Under the pieces are notes generated by a model. It made no database searches. It saw nothing but the letters and a program-made list of their open reading frames with translations, and was not told where the DNA came from. A stretch of DNA of 38,295 nt from Chitinophagales bacterium (lineage in GTDB: Bacteria > Bacteroidota > Bacteroidia > Chitinophagales > Chitinophagaceae), in the NCBI GenBank assembly GCA_021323755.1, contig JAJPKJ010000057.1, positions 1-38,295 on the forward strand, in the 5' to 3' direction. The position numbers and the translations under genes were made by a program. This document shows positions 16,954-24,974 of this stretch, piece by piece; positions within the stretch are counted from its first letter, which is position 1; each line of letters begins with the position of its first letter.

Positions 16954-17856
16954 ATGTTCGCCGTTACCATTTTAGGAAATAATTCTGCTTTACCTGCATT
17001 TGATCGTCATCCAACGGCACAGATCATTACGGTTGATGAACATATCTTCTTGGTTGATTGTGGGGAAGGAACGCAATCGCAAATGACCAAATATAAGATC
17101 AGGAGAAGCAAGATCAATCATATATTTATCTCACATCTTCACGGAGATCATTATTTCGGATTGATAGGCCTGATCACCAGTATGGGTTTGCTCGGGCGTT
17201 TACAGGAATTGCATTTACATGCTCCGGCTGCCCTAAAGGAAATGATAGATCTGCAATTAAAAGCAGCGGATACACAATTGCCCTTCCCATTTTATTTTCA
17301 TTGTTTGGGCGATGATGGGGTTATTTTCAGAGATAATAAAGTTGAGGTAAGTTGTTTCAAAGTTTTTCATCGCATAGAATGTTGGGGATTTCTTTTCAAA
17401 CAGGTAAAACCATTTCGCAGAATAAATCCGGAAAAAGCCAAACTACATGCAGTGCCGTCTTCCTATTTTGACAAGTTAAAATGGGGAGAACATTATGTAA
17501 CCAAAGAGGGTGCGATAATAGAAAATGAATGGGTAACCGATCCTCTCCCTAAAGCAAAATCATACGCCTATTCTGCCGATACCATTTATGATGAACGCAT
17601 TGCAGAAAAGGTTTTTGGCACAGATGTTTTATATCATGAAGCAACTTATTTGAAAGACCTTGAAGAACGCGCCACCAAACGTTTTCATTGCACTGCTGCC
17701 CAGGCAGCAAGGATTGCTCAAAAAGCATCCGTTACAAGATTATTGATCGGGCATTTCAGCTCGAAGTATGAAACATTGGAAGGATTTGAGCAAGAAGCAA
17801 GGGAGATCTTTTCTAATACTGATCTTGCTCTGGAAGGGGTTACTTACAGAATTTAA
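16954..17856 (+). CDS. rnz: Ribonuclease Z
   Basis: Zn-dependent endonuclease of the metallo-beta-lactamase fold that removes tRNA 3' trailers, needed where CCA is not encoded, as in the tRNA-Asp of this window. It is 300 aa, the normal short-form RNase Z length. Motif II is HLHGDHYFGL (His61, His63, Asp65, His66). DCGEGTQSQM precedes it (PxxR/GE region), VFHRIECWGFLF supplies the next histidine, YSADT gives the metal-bridging Asp, and YHEATY and GHFSSKY complete the motifs. Its stop is separated by a single base from the stop of the convergent esterase gene, with no terminator between them. Confidence 0.95.
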   Translation: MFAVTILGNNSALPAFDRHPTAQIITVDEHIFLVDCGEGTQSQMTKYKIRRSKINHIFISHLHGDHYFGLIGLITSMGLLGRLQELHLHAPAALKEMIDLQLKAADTQLPFPFYFHCLGDDGVIFRDNKVEVSCFKVFHRIECWGFLFKQVKPFRRINPEKAKLHAVPSSYFDKLKWGEHYVTKEGAIIENEWVTDPLPKAKSYAYSADTIYDERIAEKVFGTDVLYHEATYLKDLEERATKRFHCTAAQAARIAQKASVTRLLIGHFSSKYETLEGFEQEAREIFSNTDLALEGVTYRI

Positions 17857-17857
17857 T

Positions 17858-18994
17858 CTACAAGCCCCGCACCATCCATTTATAAAATTCCGGGAACTGC
17901 CGGCGCCAATTGGCTTCGTTATGTTTGCCCTCTTTATGAATATCTACTTTAATTTTTGCTTTCGATTTATGACGAAGCAAATCAATGATATTTTGCATAT
18001 CGCTTACCATATTTTTACTTTCGGCGCCACCTGCATAAAAATAAATTTTACCTTTTATTAATGCGGCATTATGGTTCAGTTCTTCTTTCATTTGCGGAGC
18101 AGTCCATAATGCGGGAGAAAAAACGCCTGCGCCGCCAAATATATCGGGATGTGCAGCGATTGCATATAAAGAGATCAGTCCACCCATGCTACTTCCGGCA
18201 ATAAATGTATGGGGCGCATCGCTGAATGTTCTATATTTTTTATCAATAAATGGTTTTAGTGTTTTAACTAGAAAATCGATGTATTCCTTTCCTTCGCCTT
18301 TGCCTGCACGCTCATAATCATAGGGATTATATTCGTTCATGCGTTTTGATTCCCCATTATCAATGCCCACAACAATGCAGTTTAAAATTCTTTTTGATAA
18401 TGTATCCAATGCTTTGTCAACTCCCCATTCGCCAAATGGAGCCGTGTACTCATCAAATAAATTCTGTCCGTCCTGCATATACAAGACAGGATATTTTTTA
18501 TGAGAGGAGGAATATGCCGGGGGAAGATAAATCCAGATACGCCGATGGCGGTTTAATTGCGGCATATAAAAGGCAGTATCGAGAATATGCACATTCTTAC
18601 TTGCCGTGTGTTGCCTGGGTTTTTCCATAAACATGTCTTTCCATGCTGCGATTGAAAAATTTAATACCGTATCCGATTGAATATTCACTGTTCTGTTTTC
18701 AATATCCATTCCATCTTTTTTGCATTCTACTTTTTGCCAGCTACCGCGTGTGAATTTAAATTCGTAAAAACCTGGAGATGTATCCGGATAATACAAAAAG
18801 AAATTCCCATTGCTGTCTTGGCTTAATCTGTCATCATCATGATGTGGATTCCAATTGTTGAATGATCCTGCGATAAATACTGAATCCGTTTTAAAATTTT
18901 TTGGAAGCGAGATAATATTTATCCGGATCTTGTATTGACCAATGCTTTCAATGCAAAATAAAATGCAGCAAACTATAATTGCCGTTTTTTTCAT
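17858..18994 (-). CDS. Secreted esterase (Fes/EstD-like) with N-terminal CBM48-like domain
   Basis: This 378-aa exported alpha/beta hydrolase has a signal peptide of about 19 residues (MKKTAIIVCCILFCIESIG). Residues 28-110 form an E-set/CBM48-like glycogen-binding-type fold (VFIAGSFNNWNP, GFYEFKFTRGSW). The catalytic domain (about 135-375) has RIWIYLPPAY, YPVLYMQDGQNLFDE, the nucleophile elbow FIAGSSMGGLIS (GxSxG) and a final His in KHNEANW. The family includes enterochelin esterase-like and acyl-carbohydrate esterases; the true substrate is unknown. It lies 19 bp downstream of dapA on the same strand, so it is probably co-transcribed although not obviously related in function. Confidence 0.85.
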   Translation of the reverse strand: MKKTAIIVCCILFCIESIGQYKIRINIISLPKNFKTDSVFIAGSFNNWNPHHDDDRLSQDSNGNFFLYYPDTSPGFYEFKFTRGSWQKVECKKDGMDIENRTVNIQSDTVLNFSIAAWKDMFMEKPRQHTASKNVHILDTAFYMPQLNRHRRIWIYLPPAYSSSHKKYPVLYMQDGQNLFDEYTAPFGEWGVDKALDTLSKRILNCIVVGIDNGESKRMNEYNPYDYERAGKGEGKEYIDFLVKTLKPFIDKKYRTFSDAPHTFIAGSSMGGLISLYAIAAHPDIFGGAGVFSPALWTAPQMKEELNHNAALIKGKIYFYAGGAESKNMVSDMQNIIDLLRHKSKAKIKVDIHKEGKHNEANWRRQFPEFYKWMVRGL

Positions 18995-19013
18995 ACAGCT
19001 TTGTCATTAAAAA

Positions 19014-19898
19014 TCAGCGTTTAGCGATATAGGTTTTTAACCTCGAGTGCAGTTCCTTGCTCAGCGGAGTTAATGGAAGACGCAGATAGTTTTCAATTAC
19101 GCCTAATTCTGCGAGTGCAGCTTTGACGCCTGCAGGATTATTTTCGGCGAATAATAACTCATAACCCTCAATCAATTCATCATTTAACATTTTTGCAGAT
19201 CTATTTTCTGATCTCAGTGCGGAGCGGACCATTTCAGAAAATTTTTTTGCGAAGCTATTTGCAGCAACGCTGATCACACCATCCATTCCGCAGGCGATCT
19301 GGGGAAATGCCAAAGCATCATCACCGCTTACAACCAAAAAATCCGCAGGTCTGTCCCGCAGGATTTGCATGCATTGCGCCATATCACCACTCGCCTCTTT
19401 AATACCGGCAATATTATCCACTTCATTGGCTAAGCGCAGCACGGTAGATGCATTAATGTTGCGCCCGGTCCTGGATGGCACGTTATATAATATTATCGGT
19501 TTAGCAGTCGCGGCGGCCAATGCTTTGTAATGTTCAAATAATCCTTGTTGCGAAGGCTTGCTATAGTAAGGACTAGCGCTTAATATTGCGGCGGCATTGT
19601 GTAAAGGAAATTTTTCAAGGTCCTCAATCAATTCCTTTGTATTATTCCCGCCAATGCCAACAACAACAGGGACGCGACTGTCAACTTTTTCGTAAGTAAA
19701 ATTTACCAATGCAATTTTTTCATCTTTTGATAATGTTGGCGTTTCGCCAGTAGTACCAAGGGTTACCAAATATTCCACACCATCATTAATAACCAAATCA
19801 ATTACACGATTGAGCGCTTCGTAGTCAATGCTCGTATCAGCTTTAAAAGGCGTAACCAATGCAACACCAGTTCCGCGAAGTTGGGTTCTTAAATCCAT
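19014..19898 (-). CDS. dapA: 4-hydroxy-tetrahydrodipicolinate synthase
   Basis: Class I aldolase that condenses pyruvate with aspartate semialdehyde, the first dedicated step to diaminopimelate and lysine. It is 294 aa, full length. GTGVALVTPF at the N-terminus, TLGTTGETPTL (Thr49-Thr50), YYSKPSQQGL, ILYNVPSRTGRN with catalytic Tyr138, and IAGIKEASGD with the Schiff-base Lys167 are all present. A TAnnTTTG match (TACTTTTG, 19982-19975 on the minus strand) lies about 77 nt upstream, with no clear -33. DAP supply links it loosely to the peptidoglycan L,D-transpeptidase at 35.4 kb. Confidence 0.96.
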   Translation of the reverse strand: MDLRTQLRGTGVALVTPFKADTSIDYEALNRVIDLVINDGVEYLVTLGTTGETPTLSKDEKIALVNFTYEKVDSRVPVVVGIGGNNTKELIEDLEKFPLHNAAAILSASPYYSKPSQQGLFEHYKALAAATAKPIILYNVPSRTGRNINASTVLRLANEVDNIAGIKEASGDMAQCMQILRDRPADFLVVSGDDALAFPQIACGMDGVISVAANSFAKKFSEMVRSALRSENRSAKMLNDELIEGYELLFAENNPAGVKAALAELGVIENYLRLPLTPLSKELHSRLKTYIAKR

Positions 19899-20025
19899 TC
19901 TTTTTTATTTTCAGTTGTTCGTTACTGTTAGTAATTCGTTGGTTTTATGATAACAGCAGAATTGTTTGATTCGACAAAAGTACAATAGAAATCTTGAGCC
20001 TGGGTTCATCATCATTATCAAAATA

Positions 20026-21003
20026 TCAGGCGCTGACCTCATTCCAAAAACCCATTTTGCCGAATTTTTTTATTTTTTCATCAATTCTGTATTCGGGAGA
20101 AAATTGCCGAAGCTCGTGAAGTGTTTCGATGAGCTTTGGCTTTAGTAATGCAGCTGCTTCATCGTAATCCCAATGTGCGCCGCCCAGTGGTTCGGCAATT
20201 ACGCCGTCAACCAACCCAAATTCAGACATATAATCTGAAGTTAGTTTTAATTCTTCTGCAGCTTTTTCTTTTTGATCCCAACTGCGCCACAAAATGGAGC
20301 TGCAATTTTCCGGAGAGATCACCGAATACCATGAGTTCTCTAACATGAAAACCCTGTCGCCTACGCCAATGCCCAAAGCACCGCCAGAAGCACCTTCGCC
20401 GATTATTACGCAGATTATGGGAACACGCAGGCGGATCATTTCATAAATATTTCTGGCAATGGCTTCGCCTTGCCCGCGCTCTTCGGCTTCCATGCCAGGG
20501 TAAGCGCCAGGCGTGTCTATAAATGTGATGACAGGCTTATCAAATTTTTCTGCAAGCTTCATCAATCGTAAAGCTTTTCGGTAACCCTCGGGGTTTGCCA
20601 TTCCAAAATTGCGCATCTGTCGCATTTTTGTATTTGTTCCTTTTTGCTGGCCAACAATCATTACTGTTTCCCCGCCAAGTTGAGCAAAACCACCAATCAT
20701 CGCCTTATCATCACGCACATTTCTGTCACCAAAAAGCTCAACAAAGTTGGTGCACATTTTATCAATATACTTCATGGTATAGGGACGATCCGGATGACGG
20801 CTCAACTGCACTTTTTGCCAGCTTGTTAAATGGCTTGTAATATCTCTCCGTCTTTCAATAACTTGTTCTTCGAGTTTTTTTATTGAATCGCTGAGATCTA
20901 CTTTTGTTTTTTCTGAAGTTTGTTTTAATTTCTCAATTTCATCATAGAGTTCCTTAATCGGTTTTTCAAAATCGAGAAACTGCCGGTTTTTGTTAATGGG
21001 CAT
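20026..21003 (-). CDS. accA: Acetyl-CoA carboxylase carboxyltransferase subunit alpha
   Basis: Alpha half of the carboxyltransferase that transfers CO2 from carboxybiotin to acetyl-CoA, giving malonyl-CoA for fatty-acid synthesis; it works with AccD (not in window). It is 325 aa. The N-terminal helical segment [19 protein letters not shown] is typical. [45 protein letters not shown] and [16 protein letters not shown] (oxyanion-hole glycines) are family signatures. It is 127 bp upstream of dapA on the same strand and is divergent from the tRNA-Asp gene. Confidence 0.97.
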   Translation of the reverse strand: MPINKNRQFLDFEKPIKELYDEIEKLKQTSEKTKVDLSDSIKKLEEQVIERRRDITSHLTSWQKVQLSRHPDRPYTMKYIDKMCTNFVELFGDRNVRDDKAMIGGFAQLGGETVMIVGQQKGTNTKMRQMRNFGMANPEGYRKALRLMKLAEKFDKPVITFIDTPGAYPGMEAEERGQGEAIARNIYEMIRLRVPIICVIIGEGASGGALGIGVGDRVFMLENSWYSVISPENCSSILWRSWDQKEKAAEELKLTSDYMSEFGLVDGVIAEPLGGAHWDYDEAAALLKPKLIETLHELRQFSPEYRIDEKIKKFGKMGFWNEVSA

Positions 21004-21061
21004 AATGTTGATGGATGAAATGTAAAATTAAGGGAACGATATTTTTTATTGCAAAGTTTTG

Positions 21062-21091
21062 TTGGCAAAAATTAAAATTCTGCTATCTTTG
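21062..21091 (+). promoter_or_regulatory. Consensus Bacteroidota promoter of tRNA-Asp
   Basis: TTG at 21062-21064, a 19-nt spacer and TATCTTTG at 21084-21091 match TTG-N17-23-TAnnTTTG exactly, including the C often seen after the final G. Transcription should begin near 21098, about 46 nt before the mature tRNA 5' end. Confidence 0.8.
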
Positions 21092-21143
21092 CCGTCCCAA
21101 AAATGGCGTTTGAAATGAATTATTTTTATTTCAAGCAAAATAA

Positions 21144-21217
21144 GGATCGGTAGTTCAGTTGGTTAGAATGCTGCCCTGTCACGGCAGAGGTCGCGGGTTC
21201 GAGTCCCGTCCGGTCCG
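21144..21217 (+). tRNA. tRNA-Asp (GTC)
   Basis: This 74-nt cloverleaf has acceptor GGATCGG (21144-21150) pairing with CCGGTCC (21210-21216), including one T-G wobble. The D arm is GTTC..GAAT, the anticodon stem CTGCC/GGCAG, and anticodon GTC lies at 21178-21180. The T arm contains GGTTCGAGTCC and the discriminator base is G. CCA is not encoded, so RNase Z processing plus CCA addition is needed. It stands alone between accA and the slipin gene, with its own promoter and terminator. Confidence 0.98.
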
Positions 21218-21240
21218 CTTGGTTCTTTTTTAAATCTTCG

Positions 21241-21281
21241 AAAGCCTTTAAAATCATTGATTCTAAAGGCTTTTCTTTTTT
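21241..21281 (+). terminator. Rho-independent terminator of tRNA-Asp
   Basis: AAAGCCTTTA (21241-21250) pairs with TAAAGGCTTT (21264-21273) around a 13-nt loop, followed by TTCTTTTTTT. It is 24 nt after the tRNA. Confidence 0.88.
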
Positions 21282-21610
21282 TAGCCTGAATTGATCTTCG
21301 CGTCTTTTCGTAAATTGTTTTTACCATGTTTCAACAAACCCAAAAAATGTTTCAATGAGATGGCATTCATGGTAAATCTCAAACATTATCGGTTAATCCG
21401 TGCATAAAAACACGATCAATAAATATCATCTAAGACTCTACATCTTTCACACAGATTAAATAATAAGGATATGGAATCTGGCTGAATGTGTGAATAGTAT
21501 AAATAATTTCTAAAGTTGTATAACTTACCAGCAAAGCCATCTGAATACCTTTGCAACATAATAGTAAGTCAAAATTCAAATTATTACATAAACAAGTCAG
21601 GAGGTTTACA
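21282..21610 (+). promoter_or_regulatory. Non-coding leader region of the slipin gene
   Basis: There is no ORF in this 329-bp stretch. TACCTTTG (21546-21553) is a perfect TAnnTTTG -7 box, though the nearest upstream TTG is 27 nt away. AGGAGG at 21599-21604, six bases before the ATG at 21611, is a strong Shine-Dalgarno, unusual among the genes in this window. No TGAT-N4-ATCA site was found here. Confidence 0.5.
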
Positions 21611-22534
21611 ATGAAAAGCAGAAGTTTATTTGGCGGATTTATTTTCGTAATAATTTTTGGCGCTGGGCTCGCAGGGGCATATTTTGTTTATAACGCGTCA
21701 GATTATACAGAAAGCGTAGTCATTTCGGTAGCGGCATTCGTAGCGGCCTTAATAATTTCTTCGTCCATCAAAATTGCAGATCCATGGGACAGAGCTGTGG
21801 TTTTACGACTAGGTCAATTTAAATCACTCAGAGGACCGGGATTATTTTTGATCATTCCCATTCTTGACACAATACCTTACTGCATTGATACCCGTGTAAT
21901 CACCACCTCTTTTAAAGCGGAAAAAACGCTTACAAAAGATACTGTACCGGTGGACGTAGATGCCGTGTTATTCTGGAAAGTACTGGACCCGAAAAAGGCG
22001 GCCCTGGAAGTCGCGGACTATATCAGCGCCATCAGTTGGGCTGCTCAAACCGCCTTAAGGGATGTTATAGGGAAAACAATGTTATCTGATATGCTTGAAG
22101 GAAGAGATAAAATAAGTGGGGTGCTGCAAGAAATTATTGATGAACGCACGGAACCATGGGGTATTACGGTTAATTCCGTAGAAGTTAAAGATGTTCTGAT
22201 ACCTTCATCATTAGAAGATGCAATGTCGATGCAGGCGCAGGCAGAACGAGAAAGGCAGGCAAGAGTAATTCTGGGAGATTCTGAACGACAAGTCGCCGAA
22301 AAATTTGGTGAAGCAGCCAAAACATATGCCAACAACCCGGTCGCTTTGCATTTAAGAGCAATGAATATGCTTTACGAAGGGCTGAAGCAAAACTCAACAA
22401 TCGTAATTGTACCGAGCTCTGCTGTGGATACAATGCAATTAGGCAGTATGGCAGGCTTAACGGCCTTGACGATGGGTATAGGCCAGGAAAAAGCGAATAA
22501 AGAAAACAGTACAGTCTTAAAATCAGAATCATGA
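21611..22534 (+). CDS. Slipin family protein (SPFH/stomatin)
   Basis: SPFH-domain membrane protein, 307 aa. Two N-terminal hydrophobic segments (about 6-27 and 35-50) are followed by the SPFH core: IKIADPWDRAVVLRLGQF, RGPGLFLIIPILDTI, DTRVITTSF, KDTVPVDVDAVLFWKV. A C-terminal coiled region contains AMSMQAQAERERQARVILGDSE. Slipins form large membrane rings that organise microdomains and are often stress-linked; no NfeD partner is adjacent. An in-frame TTG at 21551 is rejected in favour of the ATG at 21611, which has an AGGAGG Shine-Dalgarno six bases away. It is the first gene of the stress/envelope region, 191 bp before the PRC-barrel gene. Confidence 0.9.
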   Translation: MKSRSLFGGFIFVIIFGAGLAGAYFVYNASDYTESVVISVAAFVAALIISSSIKIADPWDRAVVLRLGQFKSLRGPGLFLIIPILDTIPYCIDTRVITTSFKAEKTLTKDTVPVDVDAVLFWKVLDPKKAALEVADYISAISWAAQTALRDVIGKTMLSDMLEGRDKISGVLQEIIDERTEPWGITVNSVEVKDVLIPSSLEDAMSMQAQAERERQARVILGDSERQVAEKFGEAAKTYANNPVALHLRAMNMLYEGLKQNSTIVIVPSSAVDTMQLGSMAGLTALTMGIGQEKANKENSTVLKSES

Positions 22535-22595
22535 AAGCAGTAAAAGGTGGACATCTTGGTAGTCCAAAAAATAAAAGGCTTAAAGATGAAAAAAA

Positions 22596-22625
22596 GCAGA
22601 TTTATTCTACCGAATAATCTTCTGC
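22596..22625. other. Imperfect hairpin after the slipin gene
   Basis: GCAGATTTATTC (22596-22607) pairs with GAATAATCTTCTGC (22612-22625) with a 2-nt bulge and a 4-nt loop. The A-run precedes it on the plus strand, so a U-tract exists only for minus-strand transcripts. It is possibly an RNA end-stabilising structure for the slipin mRNA; the role is unproven. Confidence 0.3.
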
Positions 22626-22725
22626 TTACAGATTGAATCTTATTTCTAAAACATCAATATTTCACGAAGTGGGCAAAAAATAAATCAATGGCTTACTCTA
22701 AAGAAAAATTTTAAATAAAAATGAA

Positions 22726-23121
22726 ATGGATACACTTACAAAAGACAACCTGACAGGAGTTAATCATGGAGAACTTTTCTCTAACACTCCATTAAAATAT
22801 TTGACTGCATCTTCCATGATCGGAGAAAAAATTCAAAATGACAATGATGAACATCTCGGTGAAATAAAAGACATCATGATAAATATTATTACAGGCAAAA
22901 TTGAATACTTTGTTGTTGAGTTTGGAGGTTTTCTTGGCATCGGAATAAAATATTTCGCTATTCCTTTTGATCTATTTCGTGTTGATAAAGACAAACGCAT
23001 TTTTGTATTTAATCGAAAAAAAGAGGAGCTTGAAAAAGCACCGGGTTTTGATATGGAACATTGGCCTGATACAAACATTCATTTTGATGAAGCGTATAGC
23101 TATTGGAGTTTTATGGGATAA
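22726..23121 (+). CDS. PRC-barrel domain protein
   Basis: This 131-aa protein has a PRC-barrel-like domain across about residues 25-110. YLTASSMIGEKIQNDNDEHLGEIKDIMIN is the typical opening (strand, G-x-x-V/I, then N-x-x-G-x-I-x-D-I). GKIEYFVVEFGGFLGIG and KYFAIPFDLFRVD follow. Single PRC-barrel proteins in bacteria are commonly stress-associated, but their biochemical function is largely unknown. There is no signal peptide or membrane segment. It lies between slipin and several small orphan genes. No FNR-like site was found in its 191-bp upstream region, so it may be cotranscribed with slipin. Confidence 0.85.
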   Translation: MDTLTKDNLTGVNHGELFSNTPLKYLTASSMIGEKIQNDNDEHLGEIKDIMINIITGKIEYFVVEFGGFLGIGIKYFAIPFDLFRVDKDKRIFVFNRKKEELEKAPGFDMEHWPDTNIHFDEAYSYWSFMG

Positions 23122-23237
23122 ACCACGTTGAACTTTTTAAAATAAAATGTAAATCATATTGTACTATGGATTAAAGAAGCAATGCGAAATCAGAATTTAT
23201 GATGATTGATTAATTAAAGAAACTCTTACTACTGAAT

Positions 23238-23453
23238 TCAATGTCTACCAATTTTATCTTTCAAGATTTTACAAAGCATCCATTGTTCCCAAATGAGCGA
23301 TGCAGCATCTGAAGGCGCCAGAAGCGGTGGCAAACATTGCTTGCTATAGATCTGGTCTTCTTCCTCATTTGCTGAACCTTTTTCTTTAGCCAATGGCGTT
23401 GACATTTGCTTAATAGCAGCAAATTCATTTTTGGCAATTATATTTGGTAACAT
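23238..23453 (-). CDS. Small orphan protein (71-77 aa)
   Basis: Unrecognised ORF of 71 aa from the ATG at 23453, or 77 aa from a TTG at 23471. It is hydrophilic and begins MLPNIIAKNEFAAIKQMSTP. A charged stretch (KEKGSANEEEDQ) is followed by LPPLLAPSDAASLIWEQWML. No domain, signal peptide or membrane segment is visible. Support is moderate: it fills a gap in which no other gene fits, and a one-mismatch FNR-like palindrome (aTGATaattGTCAt, 23521-23534) lies about 75 nt upstream of the ATG. That is the spacing seen for other genes in the region. It could still be a chance ORF. Confidence 0.35.
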   Translation of the reverse strand: MLPNIIAKNEFAAIKQMSTPLAKEKGSANEEEDQIYSKQCLPPLLAPSDAASLIWEQWMLCKILKDKIGRH

Positions 23454-23520
23454 CTTTTGGAATTTAGTCAAACGTATTTCCTACCTCCATTTATTTTTAT
23501 GATGAATATTATTACATCTT

Positions 23521-23534
23521 ATGATAATTGTCAT
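23521..23534. promoter_or_regulatory. Degenerate FNR-like site upstream of small orphan gene
   Basis: aTGATaattGTCAt: the TGAT-N4-ATCA core with one mismatch, in intergenic DNA. Its centre is about 75 nt before the ATG at 23453 (minus strand). It is weaker than the other sites. Confidence 0.25.
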
Positions 23535-23665
23535 CAAAGAAAATTCAGTGATTCCTGAATTTTGGCTCGCTTATTTTTCAAATAATTACTGTGGCATATT
23601 AAAAATGAAAACCACGTTCCTCCCCCGGAGAGGCTTGGCTGGATATTCCCGGAATTTTCAATAAT

Positions 23666-23848
23666 TCAATTCTTTCCAGGCTCCGGAATTTCAAACGGTG
23701 ACGGGCTTATCCCTGGTTCATCGGGGAATGTATCGGGGTCTTCATTGGGTATCGCAGGGTTATCGGGAACAATTTTAGGGTCCTCTTGCGGTCTTTTTTC
23801 AGGTGAAGGGATTTCGGGAATTTCTTTTCTTTTCTTCTTATTAGCCAT
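23666..23848 (-). CDS. Small proline- and acid-rich protein
   Basis: This 60-aa protein has a basic start (MANKKKRKEIPEIPSPEKRP) followed by a Pro/Glu/Asp repeat-like tail: DPKIVPDNPAIPNEDPDTFPDEP. About a quarter of the residues are proline in an irregular PxxP pattern, so it is probably disordered. There is no signal or membrane segment. It shares the intergenic region 23849-23999 with the divergent Hsp20 gene, and an FNR-like palindrome there is 76 nt from its start codon too. Its function is unknown. Low-complexity composition and a well-placed ATG argue that it is a real gene. Confidence 0.55.
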   Translation of the reverse strand: MANKKKRKEIPEIPSPEKRPQEDPKIVPDNPAIPNEDPDTFPDEPGISPSPFEIPEPGKN

Positions 23849-23917
23849 AAAATGATTTTTTTCCGGAGCTCACTAAATGTCGACCTGCAAAGAACATATC
23901 AGTAATGGGAAACATTA

Positions 23918-23931
23918 TTGATCATAATCAG
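23918..23931. promoter_or_regulatory. FNR/CRP-like site TTGATcataATCAG (hsp20 / Pro-rich gene)
   Basis: Perfect TGAT-N4-ATCA core with nine of ten bases of TTGAT-N4-ATCAA. The centre (23924.5) is 75.5 nt before the Hsp20 ATG and 76.5 nt from the divergent Pro-rich gene start, almost exactly midway. One dimer could serve both promoters. Confidence 0.55.
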
Positions 23932-23999
23932 TACATCAGTTGAAGATGATCATTGTGAAGAGATAATTAAGATCTTATTCTTACAGAGCAATTACTAAA

Positions 24000-24419
24000 A
24001 TGGAATTGATTTTAGTGATCATAATAAACGTGTATATGCAAGTCAAGCCGGGGTCGTCAGAAAAAATTATATTTAAAAGCAACAATCGCAATGAAGAAAT
24101 ATTCTTTGAAAATTTAAAGGAAGAATATATTTTATCAATGCTTATAACAGGCTTAAAGAAAACTAATATTGAAATAACTACTGCAAAAAAAATGTTACGC
24201 ATCTTTTCAAATGCAGATACACGACATTTAGATAAGATTGTTTGCGAAAATGGACGTACTTCCTACGACATGCATCAGCTGAATCTTTCTTTTGCTTTAC
24301 CATCCGATGCAGATCTCAAAATGGCGAAAGCAAAATGTAATGGCGAGATGTTGATTGTTCACTTCCCAAAAACAGATCACCCATATTGTCCTCCTTACTC
24401 GAAGATACCTGTCACTTAG
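24000..24419 (+). CDS. Divergent Hsp20/alpha-crystallin family small heat shock protein
   Basis: This 139-aa protein shows a complete though divergent alpha-crystallin domain. NLKEEYILSMLITGLKKTNIEITTAKKMLRIF (from about residue 39) matches the strands Y-x-L-x-x-x-L-P-G-x-x-K-x-D-I-x-I-x-x-x-x-x-L-x-I. LNLSFALPSDADLKMAKAKCNGEMLIVHFPK (from about 93) matches the F-x-L-P-x-x-(A)-x-N-G-x-L-x-I-x-x-P-K end. Such proteins are ATP-independent holdases. The canonical PG and NGVL are changed to TG and NGEM, so it may be specialised. The ATG at 24036 is an alternative start. It has an FNR-like palindrome 76 nt upstream and is divergent from the Pro-rich gene. Confidence 0.65.
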   Translation: MELILVIIINVYMQVKPGSSEKIIFKSNNRNEEIFFENLKEEYILSMLITGLKKTNIEITTAKKMLRIFSNADTRHLDKIVCENGRTSYDMHQLNLSFALPSDADLKMAKAKCNGEMLIVHFPKTDHPYCPPYSKIPVT

Positions 24420-24974
24420 TTTTTCAAATTCCGCAACCGGCGATCACTGCCAAAAAAAGCGAGCATGCCTAAATAAAAATCAAAAATATTTACCAGCCTA
24501 CAATAGACAGTTATTTTAAACCTGGATTATATATTGAAAACATATGGCTTATGTTAGCATGACCTGAAGTTGGGTTTCACGCCCCAACTGACTTTAGTAG
24601 CAAAGCAGGGGAAAAGAAATTAAGAAACCACTATCTGTTCAAGGATTATCTTAAAGTTGTTGTTTCATTCCAACGGACTGTGTTGTAAAATATTACGATT
24701 CTATAACCCCGGATTTTCAATAAAAATCTTAAGGAATAGATCTAATTTGTTTGAAAACAGCTCAATTACTAATATTGGAATCGACGGGATCAGCTGGGCC
24801 ATTTAGCATCGATCCGCTTGGAACATCATTCCCGGATTAATTTGGCAACGCTGAACCATAACATAATCTATTTGTTAAATTCATGAAATGATATCGGTCG
24901 CCCATATAGCCCGATCATCCAGTAAGTTAAAATGCAGCACTCTGTTAGGTATTTTAGTAAAATTATTCAACTAT
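24420..24974. other. Long intergenic region without a recognised gene
   Basis: In these 555 bp I find no convincing ORF and no perfect FNR-like core. A 7-bp hairpin (AGTTGGG..CCCAACT, 24568-24589) lacks a U-tract. Several 7/8 matches to TAnnTTTG occur (for example TTAATTTG near 24838), as expected in AT-rich DNA. The end may carry the promoter of the EEP-family gene. Confidence 0.4.

Noticed and set aside
24568-24589. 7-bp hairpin in the gap after hsp20
   Set aside because: There is no U-tract on either strand and no conserved context, so it was not called a terminator.
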